A stretch of 64,000 nt of DNA from Acidobacteriota bacterium (GCA_013289665.1 JABCZN010000001.1:62001-126000), one strand, 5' to 3'. Counted from the first letter of the stretch, positions 1 to 8,716 are shown. The notes: generated by a model not told the origin, from the sequence alone. Program-made: numbers and translations.

Positions 1-639
1 TGGGAAGTGCCCTCACCTAAATCGTGGTCCGGTCCCGCTAAGTGGATTAGCAATGGCTGGGAACTTGGAACGATTCTGACTCTCAGCGACGGCGTCCCTT
101 TTACCCCGACGTGGGGCACTGGCGGCGACCCAGCCAACACGCTGAGCAGCGACGATTTCGCGTATCCAAATCGCCTGGCCGGCCCCGGGTGCAGTTCCCT
201 CACAAATCCGGGCCATCCCGATAATTACATCAAGACCCAGTGCTTTGCGATTCCCACCGCGCCGAACCTGGCCTTTTGGAACGCCAACTGTCTCGGCGGC
301 AATGCTGTATCCTTGCAATGCTTCAACCTTCGCGGCAACGCAGGCCGCAATATCATGATCGGTCCCGGAATTACCAGCCTCGACTTCTCCGTGTTCAAGA
401 ACAATCACATCCAGCGCATCTCTGAGAATTTCAACATCCAGTTCCGGGTCGAGATATTCAACATTCTCAACCACCCCAACTTTGCGCCTCCGGGACCCGG
501 TGATGGCAATACCGACATCTTTGACGCCACTGGCGCATCGCTCGCACCAAACGTCGTTCAAGGCGGCACAGCGGGTGTTTTGCTCAGGACCACCGTTCCG
601 GAACGGCAGGTTCAATTCGCAATCAAATTCATTTTCTAA
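1..639 (+). CDS. TonB-dependent receptor, C-terminal fragment (Oar-like)
   Basis: The reading frame is open from the first base of the window, so the gene starts upstream and only the last 212 or so residues are seen. The fragment has the look of the end of an Oar-like TonB-dependent outer-membrane receptor: alternating beta-strand text, the segment RNIMIGPGITSLDFSVFKN, then RVEIFNILNHPNFAPPG, and a terminal aromatic residue (IKFIF) as expected for BAM-dependent insertion. Such carboxypeptidase-regulatory-like receptors are very abundant in Acidobacteria. The substrate cannot be told. The propeller genes that follow on the same strand may be functionally linked (inference). Confidence 0.8.
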   Translation, partial: WEVPSPKSWSGPAKWISNGWELGTILTLSDGVPFTPTWGTGGDPANTLSSDDFAYPNRLAGPGCSSLTNPGHPDNYIKTQCFAIPTAPNLAFWNANCLGGNAVSLQCFNLRGNAGRNIMIGPGITSLDFSVFKNNHIQRISENFNIQFRVEIFNILNHPNFAPPGPGDGNTDIFDATGASLAPNVVQGGTAGVLLRTTVPERQVQFAIKFIF

Positions 640-677
640 ACCCGGACGAGATCCGGACAAATCATTGAGGTACTCGC

Positions 678-1730
678 GTGAAGCTTCTTGACGCTCGTCA
701 GTTAGCTGTTGCAACTGTTGTGTTGGCGGGTAGCCTGGTTGTGACATTTGCAGCCCTGCCGCAGACTGGCTATCACCTATTGAAGAAATACGATCTGGGC
801 GCCGCGCCCGGCGGCAAGGAATATTGGGATTACATCACGTTCGACTCGTCCACCCGGCGCTTGTACATCTCGCACAATACAGAAGTGAAAGTTGTGGATG
901 CGGACAGTGGTGCTATTGTCGGCAGCATTCCAGATTTGAAGCGAGTGCATGGCATTGTGGTCATGGGCGATTTGGGGCGCGGGTTCATCAGCGACGGCGG
1001 CGCGGATGAGGTTGTGGTCTTTGATCTTAAGACACTGAAACCGACCGGTCACATCAAGACCGGCGGCAATCCGGATTGCATCATCTACGATCCCGCTTCC
1101 AAGCATATTTTCACCATGAATGGAAAGACCAACGATGCTTCGGCGATCGACCCTGGGACACTGACGGTTGTTGCCACCATCCCAATCGGTGGACGTCCGG
1201 AATATGCGGTGCCCGATGGACATGGCACGATCTACGACAACGTCGAGGACAAGAACGAAGTCGTGGCCATTGATTCGAAGACCAATACGGTGAAGTCTCG
1301 CTGGCCGATTGCCCCGGCCGAAGAGGCCACGGCGATCGATCTCGACGTACAGCATCACAGATTATTTGTCGGCGGGCGCAACAAACTGCTTGCCATCATG
1401 AATGTGGATACGGGCAAGGTCGTCCAGACTTTTCCGATTGGCGCGGGCGTGGATACCAATATCTTCGAACCGTCCACCGGCGCGCTTTTTGTCGCTGCGC
1501 GAGAGGGCACTCTGCATGTCTTTCACGAGGATTCCGCGGATCAGTTCAGCGTGGTTGAAACCGTCAAAACCCAATTCGGCGCCCGCAACATGGCCCTCGA
1601 TCCCAAAACCCACCAGCTCTTTATAGATGCGGCCGACTTCACGGCGGCCCCTGAACCCACCACGGAGCAGCCTCATCCGCAACCAACGCCGGTATCTGGA
1701 ACGTTTCGTTTGCTGGTCTACGGCCGCTGA
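678..1730 (+). CDS. YncE/YVTN-type beta-propeller protein, exported
   Basis: This 350-residue protein begins with a hydrophobic signal segment (about residues 8-28, ending near AALPQ). The rest is repeated four-stranded blades such as LYISHNTEVKVVDADSGAIVGSI, DEVVVFDLKTLKPTGHIKTGGNPD and LLAIMNVDTGKVVQTFPIGAGVD, typical of YncE-like 40-residue beta-propellers. It probably acts in the periplasm as a binding or scaffolding protein; no catalytic motif is visible. A GTG start with GAGG upstream is used. It sits 38 bases after the receptor gene and 29 bases before a cytochrome/propeller fusion, so the three may form one transcription unit. Confidence 0.75.
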   Translation: MKLLDARQLAVATVVLAGSLVVTFAALPQTGYHLLKKYDLGAAPGGKEYWDYITFDSSTRRLYISHNTEVKVVDADSGAIVGSIPDLKRVHGIVVMGDLGRGFISDGGADEVVVFDLKTLKPTGHIKTGGNPDCIIYDPASKHIFTMNGKTNDASAIDPGTLTVVATIPIGGRPEYAVPDGHGTIYDNVEDKNEVVAIDSKTNTVKSRWPIAPAEEATAIDLDVQHHRLFVGGRNKLLAIMNVDTGKVVQTFPIGAGVDTNIFEPSTGALFVAAREGTLHVFHEDSADQFSVVETVKTQFGARNMALDPKTHQLFIDAADFTAAPEPTTEQPHPQPTPVSGTFRLLVYGR

Positions 1731-1759
1731 CGCACAATCTCATTTGCAAGGAAGGGCGC

Positions 1760-3634
1760 ATGCCATTCGGTTCCCGGGTCACGATCTCCGCGTTAGCCGT
1801 CGCTTCTCTCGCAATTCTGTTCGGGGGAGCATCGCTTGTGAACTCCGCGCCCGGGCCTCGACGACAACAGTCCAATGATCGGCAGGCCGCCGCTCTTGAT
1901 TTTGAAACTTATCGCACCCACGTCGAGCCCATTTTCCTGAAGCAACGGGAAAGCGGCGTGCGGTGCTACGACTGCCACTCCACCCTGAACACTCGCCTTC
2001 GCCTTCAGGCTTTAGGGGCAGGGAATTCCTCCTGGACCCTGGAGCAATCCCGCAAGAATTTCGAAGTAGTGCTGCAACTGACGACACCCGGTGAACCTCT
2101 GAAGAGCCGCCTGCTTCTTCACCCGCTCGCGCCCGAAGCCGGCGGCGATCCCGCGCATACCGGCGGCAAGTTCTGGAAAACACAGAGCGACCCGGAATGG
2201 CAGATGCTCGCCGAGTGGATCCGGCGCACAAATCCAGCGGCATCGCCGGCAGCACCAGCCCCGAATTACCCGGGAGAAGGCGAGCTCGATTTTGAGTTTT
2301 TCAAAACCACGGTTCAGCCCATCTTTCTGAAAGAACGGCCGGGCCACGCCCGCTGCTATGGATGCCATGTAGCTTCGAGCAGGGTATTTCATCTTGCGGC
2401 GCTCTCTTCTGGTCTCATGGATTGGACAGAAGAGCAATCCCGCCAGAACTTCCAGAGCGCCTCGCAATTGGTGGCACCGGGGAAGCCGTACTCCAGCAGG
2501 CTTTTGATCCATCCACTCGCTCCTGAAGCGGGTGGGGACGCTTTTCATTCCGGCGGGCGGCAATTTGCATCGCAAGAGGATCCCGATTGGATGGCCATGG
2601 CGCACTGGGTGCGCACTGCGTCCTCGCCTGGTCCAGAGGCATCACACCGGGGCACTGTTGCTGGAATCTATGTAACCAACAGCGCCGGCAACACAGTAGA
2701 CGTCATCGATTCTTCAACCAACCAGGTGGTGCAGGTGATTCGCGGCATCGAACTTCCCCATGGTGTCGTCTTCTCTCCCGACGGGAAGTGCGTGTACATC
2801 AGCAACGAATCGGAATCGATCGTGGATGTGGTGGATCGCGCGTCCGCTAAAATCCTGAAAAAGGTTGTTCTGAGCGGGCATCCCAATAATCTGACCATCA
2901 CCAAAGACGGCGGCCGGGTACTCGTCGGCATCCGTGAAGATCCCGGTTCGGTCGATGTCATTGACACCAACACGCTCGAGCGCGCAAAAAGTATTTTGGT
3001 AGACGGCAGCGTTCACAACATTTTCGTCACACCCGATGGCAGGTATGCCGTCAGCGGGTCCATCGAAAACAAAACCGCCACGGTGATCGACCTGAACACG
3101 GAAAAGGCCGCCTGGGAAATCAAATTCGATCGGGGCGTGCGTCCCATGGCATTTGAAGCGAACCCTGACGGTTCGACGCGCCGGATTTTTGTCCAACTCT
3201 CGGGCCTGAACGGATTTGCTGTTGTCGATTTTGCCGGTCGCAAAGAGGTCGCACGCATCCTCTTGCCGGATCAGCCAGGCGGATTTGGCAGCGCGGAAGA
3301 CCGGCTGGGCACTCCGTCACATGGAATTGGCGTTGCCCCAGACGGAAAATCTCTCTGGGTCAGCAGCACTGTCGCCAATGCCGTTTTCAAATATTCGCTG
3401 CCCGATCTTCAATTGTTGGGGTATTGTGCACTGCCGCTGCTTCAGCCCGTGAATCGAGCCGCGCTGGGAGTAGTGCCGGAGTGGATCACGTTCACGCCGG
3501 ACGGCCTGCGGATTTATGTCTCGAACTCCGGGGCGCGATCCGTCTCGGTCATCGATGCAAGAACTCTCAAGTTAGTGGATGTCGTAAATGTCGGCGAAGT
3601 GCCCAAGCGTATCAACACCCTTACGCTGCCCTGA
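1760..3634 (+). CDS. Di-haem cytochrome c / YVTN beta-propeller fusion
   Basis: This is a 624-residue exported protein with a signal peptide (about residues 1-30). Two tandem cytochrome-like units of about 130 residues follow, each with one CxxCH haem site (C69-C72-H73 and C200-C203-H204). The units are clearly an internal duplication, sharing QPIFLK/EPIFLK, an EQSRxNF segment and HPLAPEAGGD. From about residue 295 to the end there is a YVTN-type beta-propeller (IYVTNSAGNTVDVIDSSTNQ, VYISNESESIVDVVDRA, IYVSNSGARSVSVIDARTL). It is probably a periplasmic electron-transfer or sensor protein. The partner is unknown; the preceding propeller protein is the obvious candidate. Confidence 0.8.
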   Translation: MPFGSRVTISALAVASLAILFGGASLVNSAPGPRRQQSNDRQAAALDFETYRTHVEPIFLKQRESGVRCYDCHSTLNTRLRLQALGAGNSSWTLEQSRKNFEVVLQLTTPGEPLKSRLLLHPLAPEAGGDPAHTGGKFWKTQSDPEWQMLAEWIRRTNPAASPAAPAPNYPGEGELDFEFFKTTVQPIFLKERPGHARCYGCHVASSRVFHLAALSSGLMDWTEEQSRQNFQSASQLVAPGKPYSSRLLIHPLAPEAGGDAFHSGGRQFASQEDPDWMAMAHWVRTASSPGPEASHRGTVAGIYVTNSAGNTVDVIDSSTNQVVQVIRGIELPHGVVFSPDGKCVYISNESESIVDVVDRASAKILKKVVLSGHPNNLTITKDGGRVLVGIREDPGSVDVIDTNTLERAKSILVDGSVHNIFVTPDGRYAVSGSIENKTATVIDLNTEKAAWEIKFDRGVRPMAFEANPDGSTRRIFVQLSGLNGFAVVDFAGRKEVARILLPDQPGGFGSAEDRLGTPSHGIGVAPDGKSLWVSSTVANAVFKYSLPDLQLLGYCALPLLQPVNRAALGVVPEWITFTPDGLRIYVSNSGARSVSVIDARTLKLVDVVNVGEVPKRINTLTLP

Positions 3635-3687
3635 AACCGGAGGTGGGCTGACCCGTCAGTAGCTCCGAAATGTCCGGCTGCTGTGGT

Positions 3688-3849
3688 TTACTCCTGCGGT
3701 TCCGGTTCCATGGGAATTTCTGCCGGTTCGACGCCGGCTTCCTTCTCCGCGCGTTTCTCAATCTTCTTCTGCGCGCGGCGCTCAGCCTTCTCGCGCTGTT
3801 TTTCCAAGCGCTTCATTTCCTTCTGGCGTTTTTGGAATGTGATGGCCAT
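3688..3849 (-). CDS. Small basic coiled-coil protein, 53 residues
   Basis: This short gene begins at an ATG with an excellent ribosome site (AAGGAG, five bases upstream) and ends at TAA. The product starts MAITFQKRQKEMKRLEKQRE and continues with charged Lys/Arg/Glu heptads, so one amphipathic coiled coil of about 35 residues is expected, followed by an acidic, proline-containing tail (EIPMEPEPQE). It lies 55 bases after the RRM protein gene on the same strand and is probably co-transcribed with it. I do not recognise a named family. RNA or ribosome binding would fit the composition and context but is inference. Confidence 0.7.
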   Translation of the reverse strand: MAITFQKRQKEMKRLEKQREKAERRAQKKIEKRAEKEAGVEPAEIPMEPEPQE

Positions 3850-3904
3850 ACAATCTCCTTAAACTCGTACAACATGTCGCTGTCTGGCGCTGGTGCCGCG
3901 AACG

Positions 3905-4255
3905 TTACCAGCGAGGTTCGCGCGGCTGGCGGGCGGCTTCCCGGTAGTCTTCGTTTGAAAAACGTTCCTTGCTTCCGCCGCGGCTCTCGAATCGAGGCGG
4001 GCGCGTAGCTTCTTTCGGCCGGGCTTCATTTACTTTCAGGTTTCTGCCGCCAACCTGCTTGCCGTCCAGCCCTGCTACGGCTTTCGCAGCTTCTTCGTCG
4101 TTGGGCATTTCGACGAAGGCAAATCCCCGCGCACGGCCGGTCTCGCGATCCTTCACCAGGTTAACGCGGCCCACCTGCCCGAACGGCTTAAACAGATCGT
4201 TTAATTCGCTTTCCGTGGTTTGAAAACTCAGATTGCCAACAAATAGACTCTTCAT
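3905..4255 (-). CDS. RRM-domain RNA-binding protein
   Basis: A single RNA-recognition motif fills residues 1-80: RNP2 is LFVGNL near the N terminus and RNP1 is RGFAFVEM near residue 45, both with the aromatic residues that stack on RNA. A basic tail rich in Arg, Pro and Glu follows (total 116 residues). Bacterial RRM proteins of this type occur in cyanobacteria, Bacteroidetes and Acidobacteria and are often cold-induced (family knowledge). The ATG at 4255 is preferred over the GTG just before it because AAGGAG lies eight bases upstream. The leader between rpoD and this gene contains two overlapping hairpins (separate entry). A paralogue lies at 8717-9046. Confidence 0.88.
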   Translation of the reverse strand: MKSLFVGNLSFQTTESELNDLFKPFGQVGRVNLVKDRETGRARGFAFVEMPNDEEAAKAVAGLDGKQVGGRNLKVNEARPKEATRPPRFESRGGSKERFSNEDYREAARQPREPRW

Positions 4256-4270
4256 CACTTCTTCTCCTTA

Positions 4271-4305
4271 AAAGATTTGCGGTTACCGGCAAATCTTTCT
4301 GCCGG
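4271..4305 (-). promoter_or_regulatory. Two mutually exclusive hairpins in the RRM gene leader
   Basis: On the minus strand, hairpin B pairs 4298-4289 with 4280-4271 (10-bp stem AAAGATTTGC / GCAAATCTTT, 8-base loop) and ends one base before the Shine-Dalgarno sequence AAGGAG (4269-4264). Hairpin A pairs 4305-4300 with 4291-4286 (CCGGCA / TGCCGG). The two share bases 4286-4298, so only one can form at a time. The pairing is read directly; a regulatory role, such as temperature response or autoregulation by the RRM protein, is inference. Confidence 0.5.
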
Positions 4306-4330
4306 CGTCCGCATGTACCTCAGCTCCCCT

Positions 4331-6049
4331 TTAATATGAGCCCCGAATGAATATCTGAAACCTGCCGGAACGCGAGGGATGCCGCAGCTTGCGCAGCGCC
4401 TTGGCTTCAATCTGCCGGATGCGTTCCCGGGTAACCGCAAAAACTTCGCCGACTTCCTCAAGCGTGTGCTGGCTGCCGTCATCCAGGCCAAAGCGCATCC
4501 GGATGATGCGTTCCTCGCGCGGCGTGAGCGTCCGGAGGATCGACGCAATCTGATCCTTCAAATTCAGGTCAATAGCCGCGTCGGAGGGCGACAATACGCC
4601 CTTATCTTCGATGAAGTCGCCCAAGTGAGATTCGCCCTCATCGCCCAGGGGCGTTTCAAACGACATCGGTAATTGTGCGATTTTTTTCGTCTTGCGCACC
4701 GCATCCACGGGAATATCCATGCGCCTTGCGATTTCATCGGAAGTGGGTTCGCGCCCCAACTCCTGCACCAGTTGCTGGCTTGTGCGCACCTGCTTGTTGA
4801 TCATCTCGATCATGTGCACGGGCACGCGGATGGTGCGGGCCTGGTCGGCGATTGCGCGGGTGATCGCCTGGCGGATCCACCAGGTGGCATACGTGGAAAA
4901 CTTGTATCCGCGCCGCCAATCAAATTTGTCGGTGCCGCGCATCAGGCCGATGTTGCCTTCCTGGATCAGGTCCAGGAACTGCAGGCCGCGATTGGTATAT
5001 TTCTTGGCGATGGAGACCACCAGGCGCAGATTCGCCGCGGTCAATTCGCTTTTGGCCTGTTGCGCTTCGGTCTCGCCCCTGTGAATCAGGATAAGCGCGC
5101 GCTTCAGCGTGCTGGCCCCCACTTCGCTCGATTCTTCAATCTCGCGTAGCCGGCCCCGGCAGGTACGCAATTCCTTGCGAGCTTCCAGAGACGCGTCGCT
5201 GTGGGATGCCTTCACGCGCCGCTCCAGGCGGGCCGCCTCGCGTTCCAGGAACTCCAGCCGTTCAACCGTGTGGCGGAGCAATTCAATCAACCGCTTGCGC
5301 TCGCGCTCTTTGAATTCAATGGAACGAGCGAGTAACGACATTTCCACTCGGGTGCGGGACAACCGCCACTTGGCCCGGCGGAATGCTCGCTTCTCCGAAA
5401 CGGCGGTTGTTTCCAGCTTGGCGAGCTGCTTCAGACCCAATTCGTGCAGCTTGGCAATCTTGTCGATGGTTCGAAGCGTCTGCCGGGTCTTCTCTTCGAT
5501 CTTCTCTTCGGTCAGGTCTTCCTCGTCAATCTGGACAATCTCTTTGATTGAACGGTTTCCCGAGCGCAGTTCTTCTGCAACGGTAATCAACGCTTTCAAA
5601 ACTATGGGGGAGCGGGAAACGGTTTTTAGTACGCGAAGGCTTCCACGTTCCAGCCGCTTGGCAATACTCACTTCTTGTTCGCGCGTCAGCAGCGGTACGA
5701 GGCCCATCTCGCGCAAATACACGCGCACCGGATCACTGGTCTTTTCCGGCGGCGACGCGGTCTGGTCGAGTTCCGAATCCTCGCTGGCCGCGGCGTCATG
5801 CTGCGGCCGGACATCCACCGGCTCGGCGATGTCAGGCGCGGCATGTGCCAGCTTTGCGTCGGAAGCATCCTCGTAGAGAGTAATGCCTTCGCTCTCGAAA
5901 GCGGTGAAGGCGCTGTCAATTTCTTCGGTTGTATGTTCTTCCGCGGCGAACGCGTCGTTCACCTGATCGTAGAGCAAATAGCCTTGTTCTTTGCCCAGTT
6001 TAATCAGTAGCCGGACTTGATCTTGTTGTTCCTGAATTTCCCGTGACAA
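4331..6049 (-). CDS. rpoD: RNA polymerase primary sigma factor RpoD (sigma-70)
   Basis: This is the housekeeping sigma factor that directs RNA polymerase to -35/-10 promoters. Region 1.1 is at the N terminus ([18 protein letters not shown]), region 1.2 at [11 protein letters not shown], and a long non-conserved helical linker follows. Region 2 contains [26 protein letters not shown] and the melting segment [19 protein letters not shown], then come region 3, and region 4 with the helix-turn-helix [20 protein letters not shown]. The TTG at 6049 is chosen as start because GGGGAG precedes it and region 1.1 then begins about ten residues in, as in other RpoD proteins. A GTG at 6124 would add 25 atypical residues. 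No dnaG lies next to it. Confidence 0.95.
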   Translation of the reverse strand: MSREIQEQQDQVRLLIKLGKEQGYLLYDQVNDAFAAEEHTTEEIDSAFTAFESEGITLYEDASDAKLAHAAPDIAEPVDVRPQHDAAASEDSELDQTASPPEKTSDPVRVYLREMGLVPLLTREQEVSIAKRLERGSLRVLKTVSRSPIVLKALITVAEELRSGNRSIKEIVQIDEEDLTEEKIEEKTRQTLRTIDKIAKLHELGLKQLAKLETTAVSEKRAFRRAKWRLSRTRVEMSLLARSIEFKERERKRLIELLRHTVERLEFLEREAARLERRVKASHSDASLEARKELRTCRGRLREIEESSEVGASTLKRALILIHRGETEAQQAKSELTAANLRLVVSIAKKYTNRGLQFLDLIQEGNIGLMRGTDKFDWRRGYKFSTYATWWIRQAITRAIADQARTIRVPVHMIEMINKQVRTSQQLVQELGREPTSDEIARRMDIPVDAVRKTKKIAQLPMSFETPLGDEGESHLGDFIEDKGVLSPSDAAIDLNLKDQIASILRTLTPREERIIRMRFGLDDGSQHTLEEVGEVFAVTRERIRQIEAKALRKLRHPSRSGRFQIFIRGSY

Positions 6050-6353
6050 TAGGTTTCTCCCCTCATCCACTGCCAGTTTTGCCCGGGGCCTGCTGGCTTG
6101 CACATTTTCACCCGGCAGGCACACTTGGACGAGGATTAGCTCGCTCTGAATCGTTTTGCGGATTGCAGCCGTGGCTACCTGCGCTGCTTTCGGTGGACGG
6201 GACTCCGGTGTCCCGATGCTCTCGGGTGCTGCGGCATTTGCAGCTCTAGAATCAGATGCCTACCATCATACACTACCTGCGTGTCGGCGGGGCGTGTTCG
6301 CTGCTGTCCCGCTGAACCCGCTGGGTCTGGCCCGCGCACTTTATGCCATAGCC
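6050..6353. other. Intergenic stretch upstream of rpoD
   Basis: About 300 bases lie between the rpoD start and the end of the XRE regulator gene upstream. I see no supported gene. On the minus strand a -10-like TATGAT (6270-6265) could serve rpoD, but no convincing -35 is present. Short open frames here on the plus strand have no ribosome site or recognisable product. Confidence 0.4.
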
Positions 6354-7298
6354 CTAGCGCTGAATCACTCGCTTTCGCAAAGTTCGTTGCTTCCCGTTGC
6401 CGATTCCCTTTGTTCCCCGCGGCGGGAAGGCGCCGCCATCTGGATCCACCGGGAAGTGTAGCGGATCCCTCAGGCTCTGCAATTCCCGATAGTAATAGAG
6501 CGCGCTGGGCCTAATCCGGTGGAATTTCAGGCTCTTTAGAAAAGCGATTTCTTCACCGTTCGCATCGCCGCTCATCCCTGCGTTGCGAAGAAACTCTTTC
6601 AAACCTGGCTCGTCCTCTGTTCCAGCGAAGACGCCCGTCTCCGCAAAGCGGAAATGCATCGTCCGTGCGGAGGCCAGCCGCTTGTTCAACAACACTTCTA
6701 CCGCAAACGTCTGAAGATCAATGTCCCAGGACTCGATCATCGGGCCCAGGAAAGCGGAACAGTGCTCGATGGAAATGTTGAAAACATCCATGTCGAGAAA
6801 CTCCAGGATCATCGCCCGGATTTCTTCATACGACTGCCGCCGGAGTTTTCCAAAGCTGCGTAGCCAATCCTCATTTTTCAGCTCTTCCCGCGCGATGCTC
6901 TTTGCCACATCCAGAAGCGTTTGGCTTACCAGCCGTTCCAGCTCGCCGAAGGCCTGCTTTTCAAAAATCTCCCGCATCTGGCCTCGCCTTTCCGGCTTGC
7001 ATTTCCGGATGATCAGCTCCCGCACTTCCTGAAGCAATGGCGTGGGCGGTTCGGCTAGCTTCTTCGTCAGTTCCTCGCGCCGCTGTGCTTGCACCACGGA
7101 GGAGAGATGCCCTTTGGGGAATTCCAGGAAAGTGTCCATCCGGTCGTAGAGGTCCGTGCGCTCAACCGCGGGCGGCGCTTTCTTCCCTGACAGCAGCTGT
7201 GAGATGTAGGACTCCGTGACCTGCGCCGCGGCCGCCAGGTCGCGTTGTTCCAGCCCCAGACTCTTGAGTCTCTGCCTGATGATCAAGCTTAGTTGCAC
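6354..7298 (-). CDS. XRE-family helix-turn-helix regulator with large unknown C-terminal domain
   Basis: Residues 1-60 form a Cro/CI-type helix-turn-helix (RQRLKSLGLEQRDLAAAAQV, then TESYISQLLSGKKAPP). The remaining 250 residues are mostly helical, contain the segments RREELTKKLAEPPTPLLQEV and LEFLDMDVFNISIEHC, and match no domain I can name. A GTG start follows a plausible minus-strand promoter (-35 TTGTCA at 7366-7361, 17-base spacer, -10 TACACT at 7343-7338). An inverted repeat TTAAC/GTTAA lies between promoter and start and could be its own operator. It is separated from rpoD by 304 bases. Confidence 0.75.
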   Translation of the reverse strand: MQLSLIIRQRLKSLGLEQRDLAAAAQVTESYISQLLSGKKAPPAVERTDLYDRMDTFLEFPKGHLSSVVQAQRREELTKKLAEPPTPLLQEVRELIIRKCKPERRGQMREIFEKQAFGELERLVSQTLLDVAKSIAREELKNEDWLRSFGKLRRQSYEEIRAMILEFLDMDVFNISIEHCSAFLGPMIESWDIDLQTFAVEVLLNKRLASARTMHFRFAETGVFAGTEDEPGLKEFLRNAGMSGDANGEEIAFLKSLKFHRIRPSALYYYRELQSLRDPLHFPVDPDGGAFPPRGTKGIGNGKQRTLRKRVIQR

Positions 7299-7315
7299 TC
7301 GTGCGGCCCTCTCGA

Positions 7316-7366
7316 TTAACCAAAGTAGTTAACGTGCAGTGTAAGCGAACCCATACCACTTGACAA
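7316..7366 (-). promoter_or_regulatory. Promoter and candidate operator of the XRE regulator
   Basis: Minus-strand -35 TTGTCA (7366-7361), 17-base spacer and -10 TACACT (7343-7338) are followed, just past the expected start of transcription, by the inverted repeat TTAAC-N7-GTTAA (7316-7320 and 7328-7332). The position suits autorepression. On the plus strand the same DNA reads TTGACA (7360-7365), a possible -35 for the gene at 7478, though no good -10 follows it. Confidence 0.5.
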
Positions 7367-7477
7367 GAACTGTAAAGTGGCCCATGCTGGTCAGGTGATC
7401 TCAAGGCTGCCTTCAGGTTTGGAAAACCCGCGGGGGTTCCTGAAATACTCCCTTGCTCATGGCCCGAAGGAGCATCT

Positions 7478-7798
7478 ATGTTTGTCCGCAAAGTATCCAT
7501 GCGTCTGAAGTCGGAAGCTGCCGCGCAATTTACTCGCAAGATGGAAGACGAGATCATTCCCCTGCTGCGAAAGCAGAAGGGTTTCCTGGACGAGATGACC
7601 CTGATCGCGCAAAGCGGCAAGGAAGTCTACGCCTACAGTTTCTGGGAAAGCAGCACCGACGCCGAGAATTACGACAAAAATGAATTTGCCCAGGTTACTG
7701 GCATGCTCGCTGGTGTCATCGAGGGCGCGCTGCGCATCCATACCTACATACTTGCCAACTCCACTTTTTACAAGATGGCGGGCGCGGTCGCTACCTGA
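7478..7798 (+). CDS. Small ABM-like (dimeric alpha/beta barrel) protein
   Basis: The 106-residue product has the size and pattern of a ferredoxin-like dimeric alpha/beta barrel protein of the antibiotic-biosynthesis-monooxygenase (ABM) type: a beta strand FVRKVSMRL, an amphipathic helix around AAAQFTRKMEDEIIPLLRKQ, then GFLDEMTLIAQSGKEVYAYSFWES with the Tyr/Trp strand common in this fold. Few polar active-site residues can be singled out, and many such proteins have no known enzymatic role. The start is an ATG with GAAGGAG seven bases upstream. It appears monocistronic, between divergent and unrelated genes. Confidence 0.55.
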   Translation: MFVRKVSMRLKSEAAAQFTRKMEDEIIPLLRKQKGFLDEMTLIAQSGKEVYAYSFWESSTDAENYDKNEFAQVTGMLAGVIEGALRIHTYILANSTFYKMAGAVAT

Positions 7799-7920
7799 GG
7801 CCGCCGGCGTTTCACCGGACAAGGCCGCCGTTGGCTGAAGCCCGCTGGTTTTTCTGGAAGAGGGCAGGCGCCGAGCCTCTCCCGCTTTTCTCTTCCCAGG
7901 CTCTCGGCAGAGGAGAAAAA

Positions 7921-8187
7921 ATGCAAATTGTGATCTGGATTTTCCTAGGACTCGCCGCCGGATGGCTTGCCGGGAAGAGCCTGGAAGGGCGGGGATATGG
8001 TGTGTGGATGAATTTGACCATGGGTGTTGCAGGAGCCGTCGCCGGAGGGGTGCTTACGCGTTCGATAGGTTTTTCCGGTTACGGTGGAGCGTTTGTATCC
8101 AGCTTCATGGCCATCGGCTGTGCAGCGCTCTTGACGATTCTTGCGGCGACGGTAAGCCGCAGGGCGATTCGGGTGAGGGCGTTCTAA
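7921..8187 (+). CDS. GlsB/YeaQ/YmgE-family small membrane protein
   Basis: An 88-residue membrane protein with three hydrophobic segments. It matches the transglycosylase-associated (GlsB/YeaQ/YmgE) family pattern: WIFLGLAAGWLAGK at the N terminus, a Gly-rich middle (MGVAGAVAGGVLTR) and a third segment (SFMAIGCAALLTILAA). Family members are often stress-induced in other bacteria; a molecular function is not established. The ATG at 7921 follows AGAGGAGAAAAA and is preferred over any upstream frame extension, which would place charged residues before the first membrane helix. Confidence 0.8.
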   Translation: MQIVIWIFLGLAAGWLAGKSLEGRGYGVWMNLTMGVAGAVAGGVLTRSIGFSGYGGAFVSSFMAIGCAALLTILAATVSRRAIRVRAF

Positions 8188-8230
8188 ATGGCGCCGTCGC
8201 TGAAAGTTCATTTTAATCCCGGGCGGCCCG

Positions 8231-8614
8231 ATGCCCGAAATGAATGAGTCCGGCATGATTCTAATTCGTGAAGGCGCACTCTTGCCTCCGGGTTTCGCGG
8301 TGGAAAGCGACGCATTCTTGCCAGGTTGGCGGGTAGTCAAGAATTTCGACGGCTACACCCTGAATCGGAAGATCAGCCAGGCAAACTGGAATTTCGTCCG
8401 GCTCAACGGTGAACACAAGGCCAGGGTTGTCGGCCGCGCCTACGCCGGAACCCTGCGAAGAGGCATTGCCCAGATTCTGACCCGGCTGCGTGGCAAAAAG
8501 TTCAACTCTCTTGAAGTGACCGTGGTGGTCCTGAAACGCTTCGTGGGTCTTGCTTTTGTCAGCATTTCGGCCAACCGGCGGCAGATCCAGGGCGGACTGC
8601 GGGTTTCACCATAA
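8231..8614 (+). CDS. Conserved-looking hypothetical protein, 127 residues
   Basis: I do not recognise this protein. It is soluble, moderately basic, with no signal peptide or membrane segment. The pattern suggests an alpha/beta domain: LLPPGFAVESDAFLPGWRVV, a strand-helix pair around NWNFVRLNGEHKARVVGRAY, a helix TLRRGIAQILTRLRG, and a final strand LEVTVVVLKRFVGLAFVSI. It follows the GlsB-like gene by 43 bases and may share its transcript. No clear ribosome site precedes the ATG, so the start could instead be at one of the next Met codons (8240 or 8255). Confidence 0.6.
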   Translation: MPEMNESGMILIREGALLPPGFAVESDAFLPGWRVVKNFDGYTLNRKISQANWNFVRLNGEHKARVVGRAYAGTLRRGIAQILTRLRGKKFNSLEVTVVVLKRFVGLAFVSISANRRQIQGGLRVSP

Positions 8615-8716
8615 AGTTTCTTGACTCACCCGGCTGAAGGGCGCCCACCTTTCTCAGGATCGTCAGAAAGTAACGGAAGTTCATCTTTTGTGAAGAATTA
8701 GGAAAAGGAAACGCGT

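Noticed and set aside
3670..4008. Leu-rich plus-strand frame that looks like a membrane protein
   Set aside because: It is the antisense of the small basic protein at 3688-3849; Leu/Phe runs come from reverse-complemented Lys/Glu codons, and it lacks a ribosome site.
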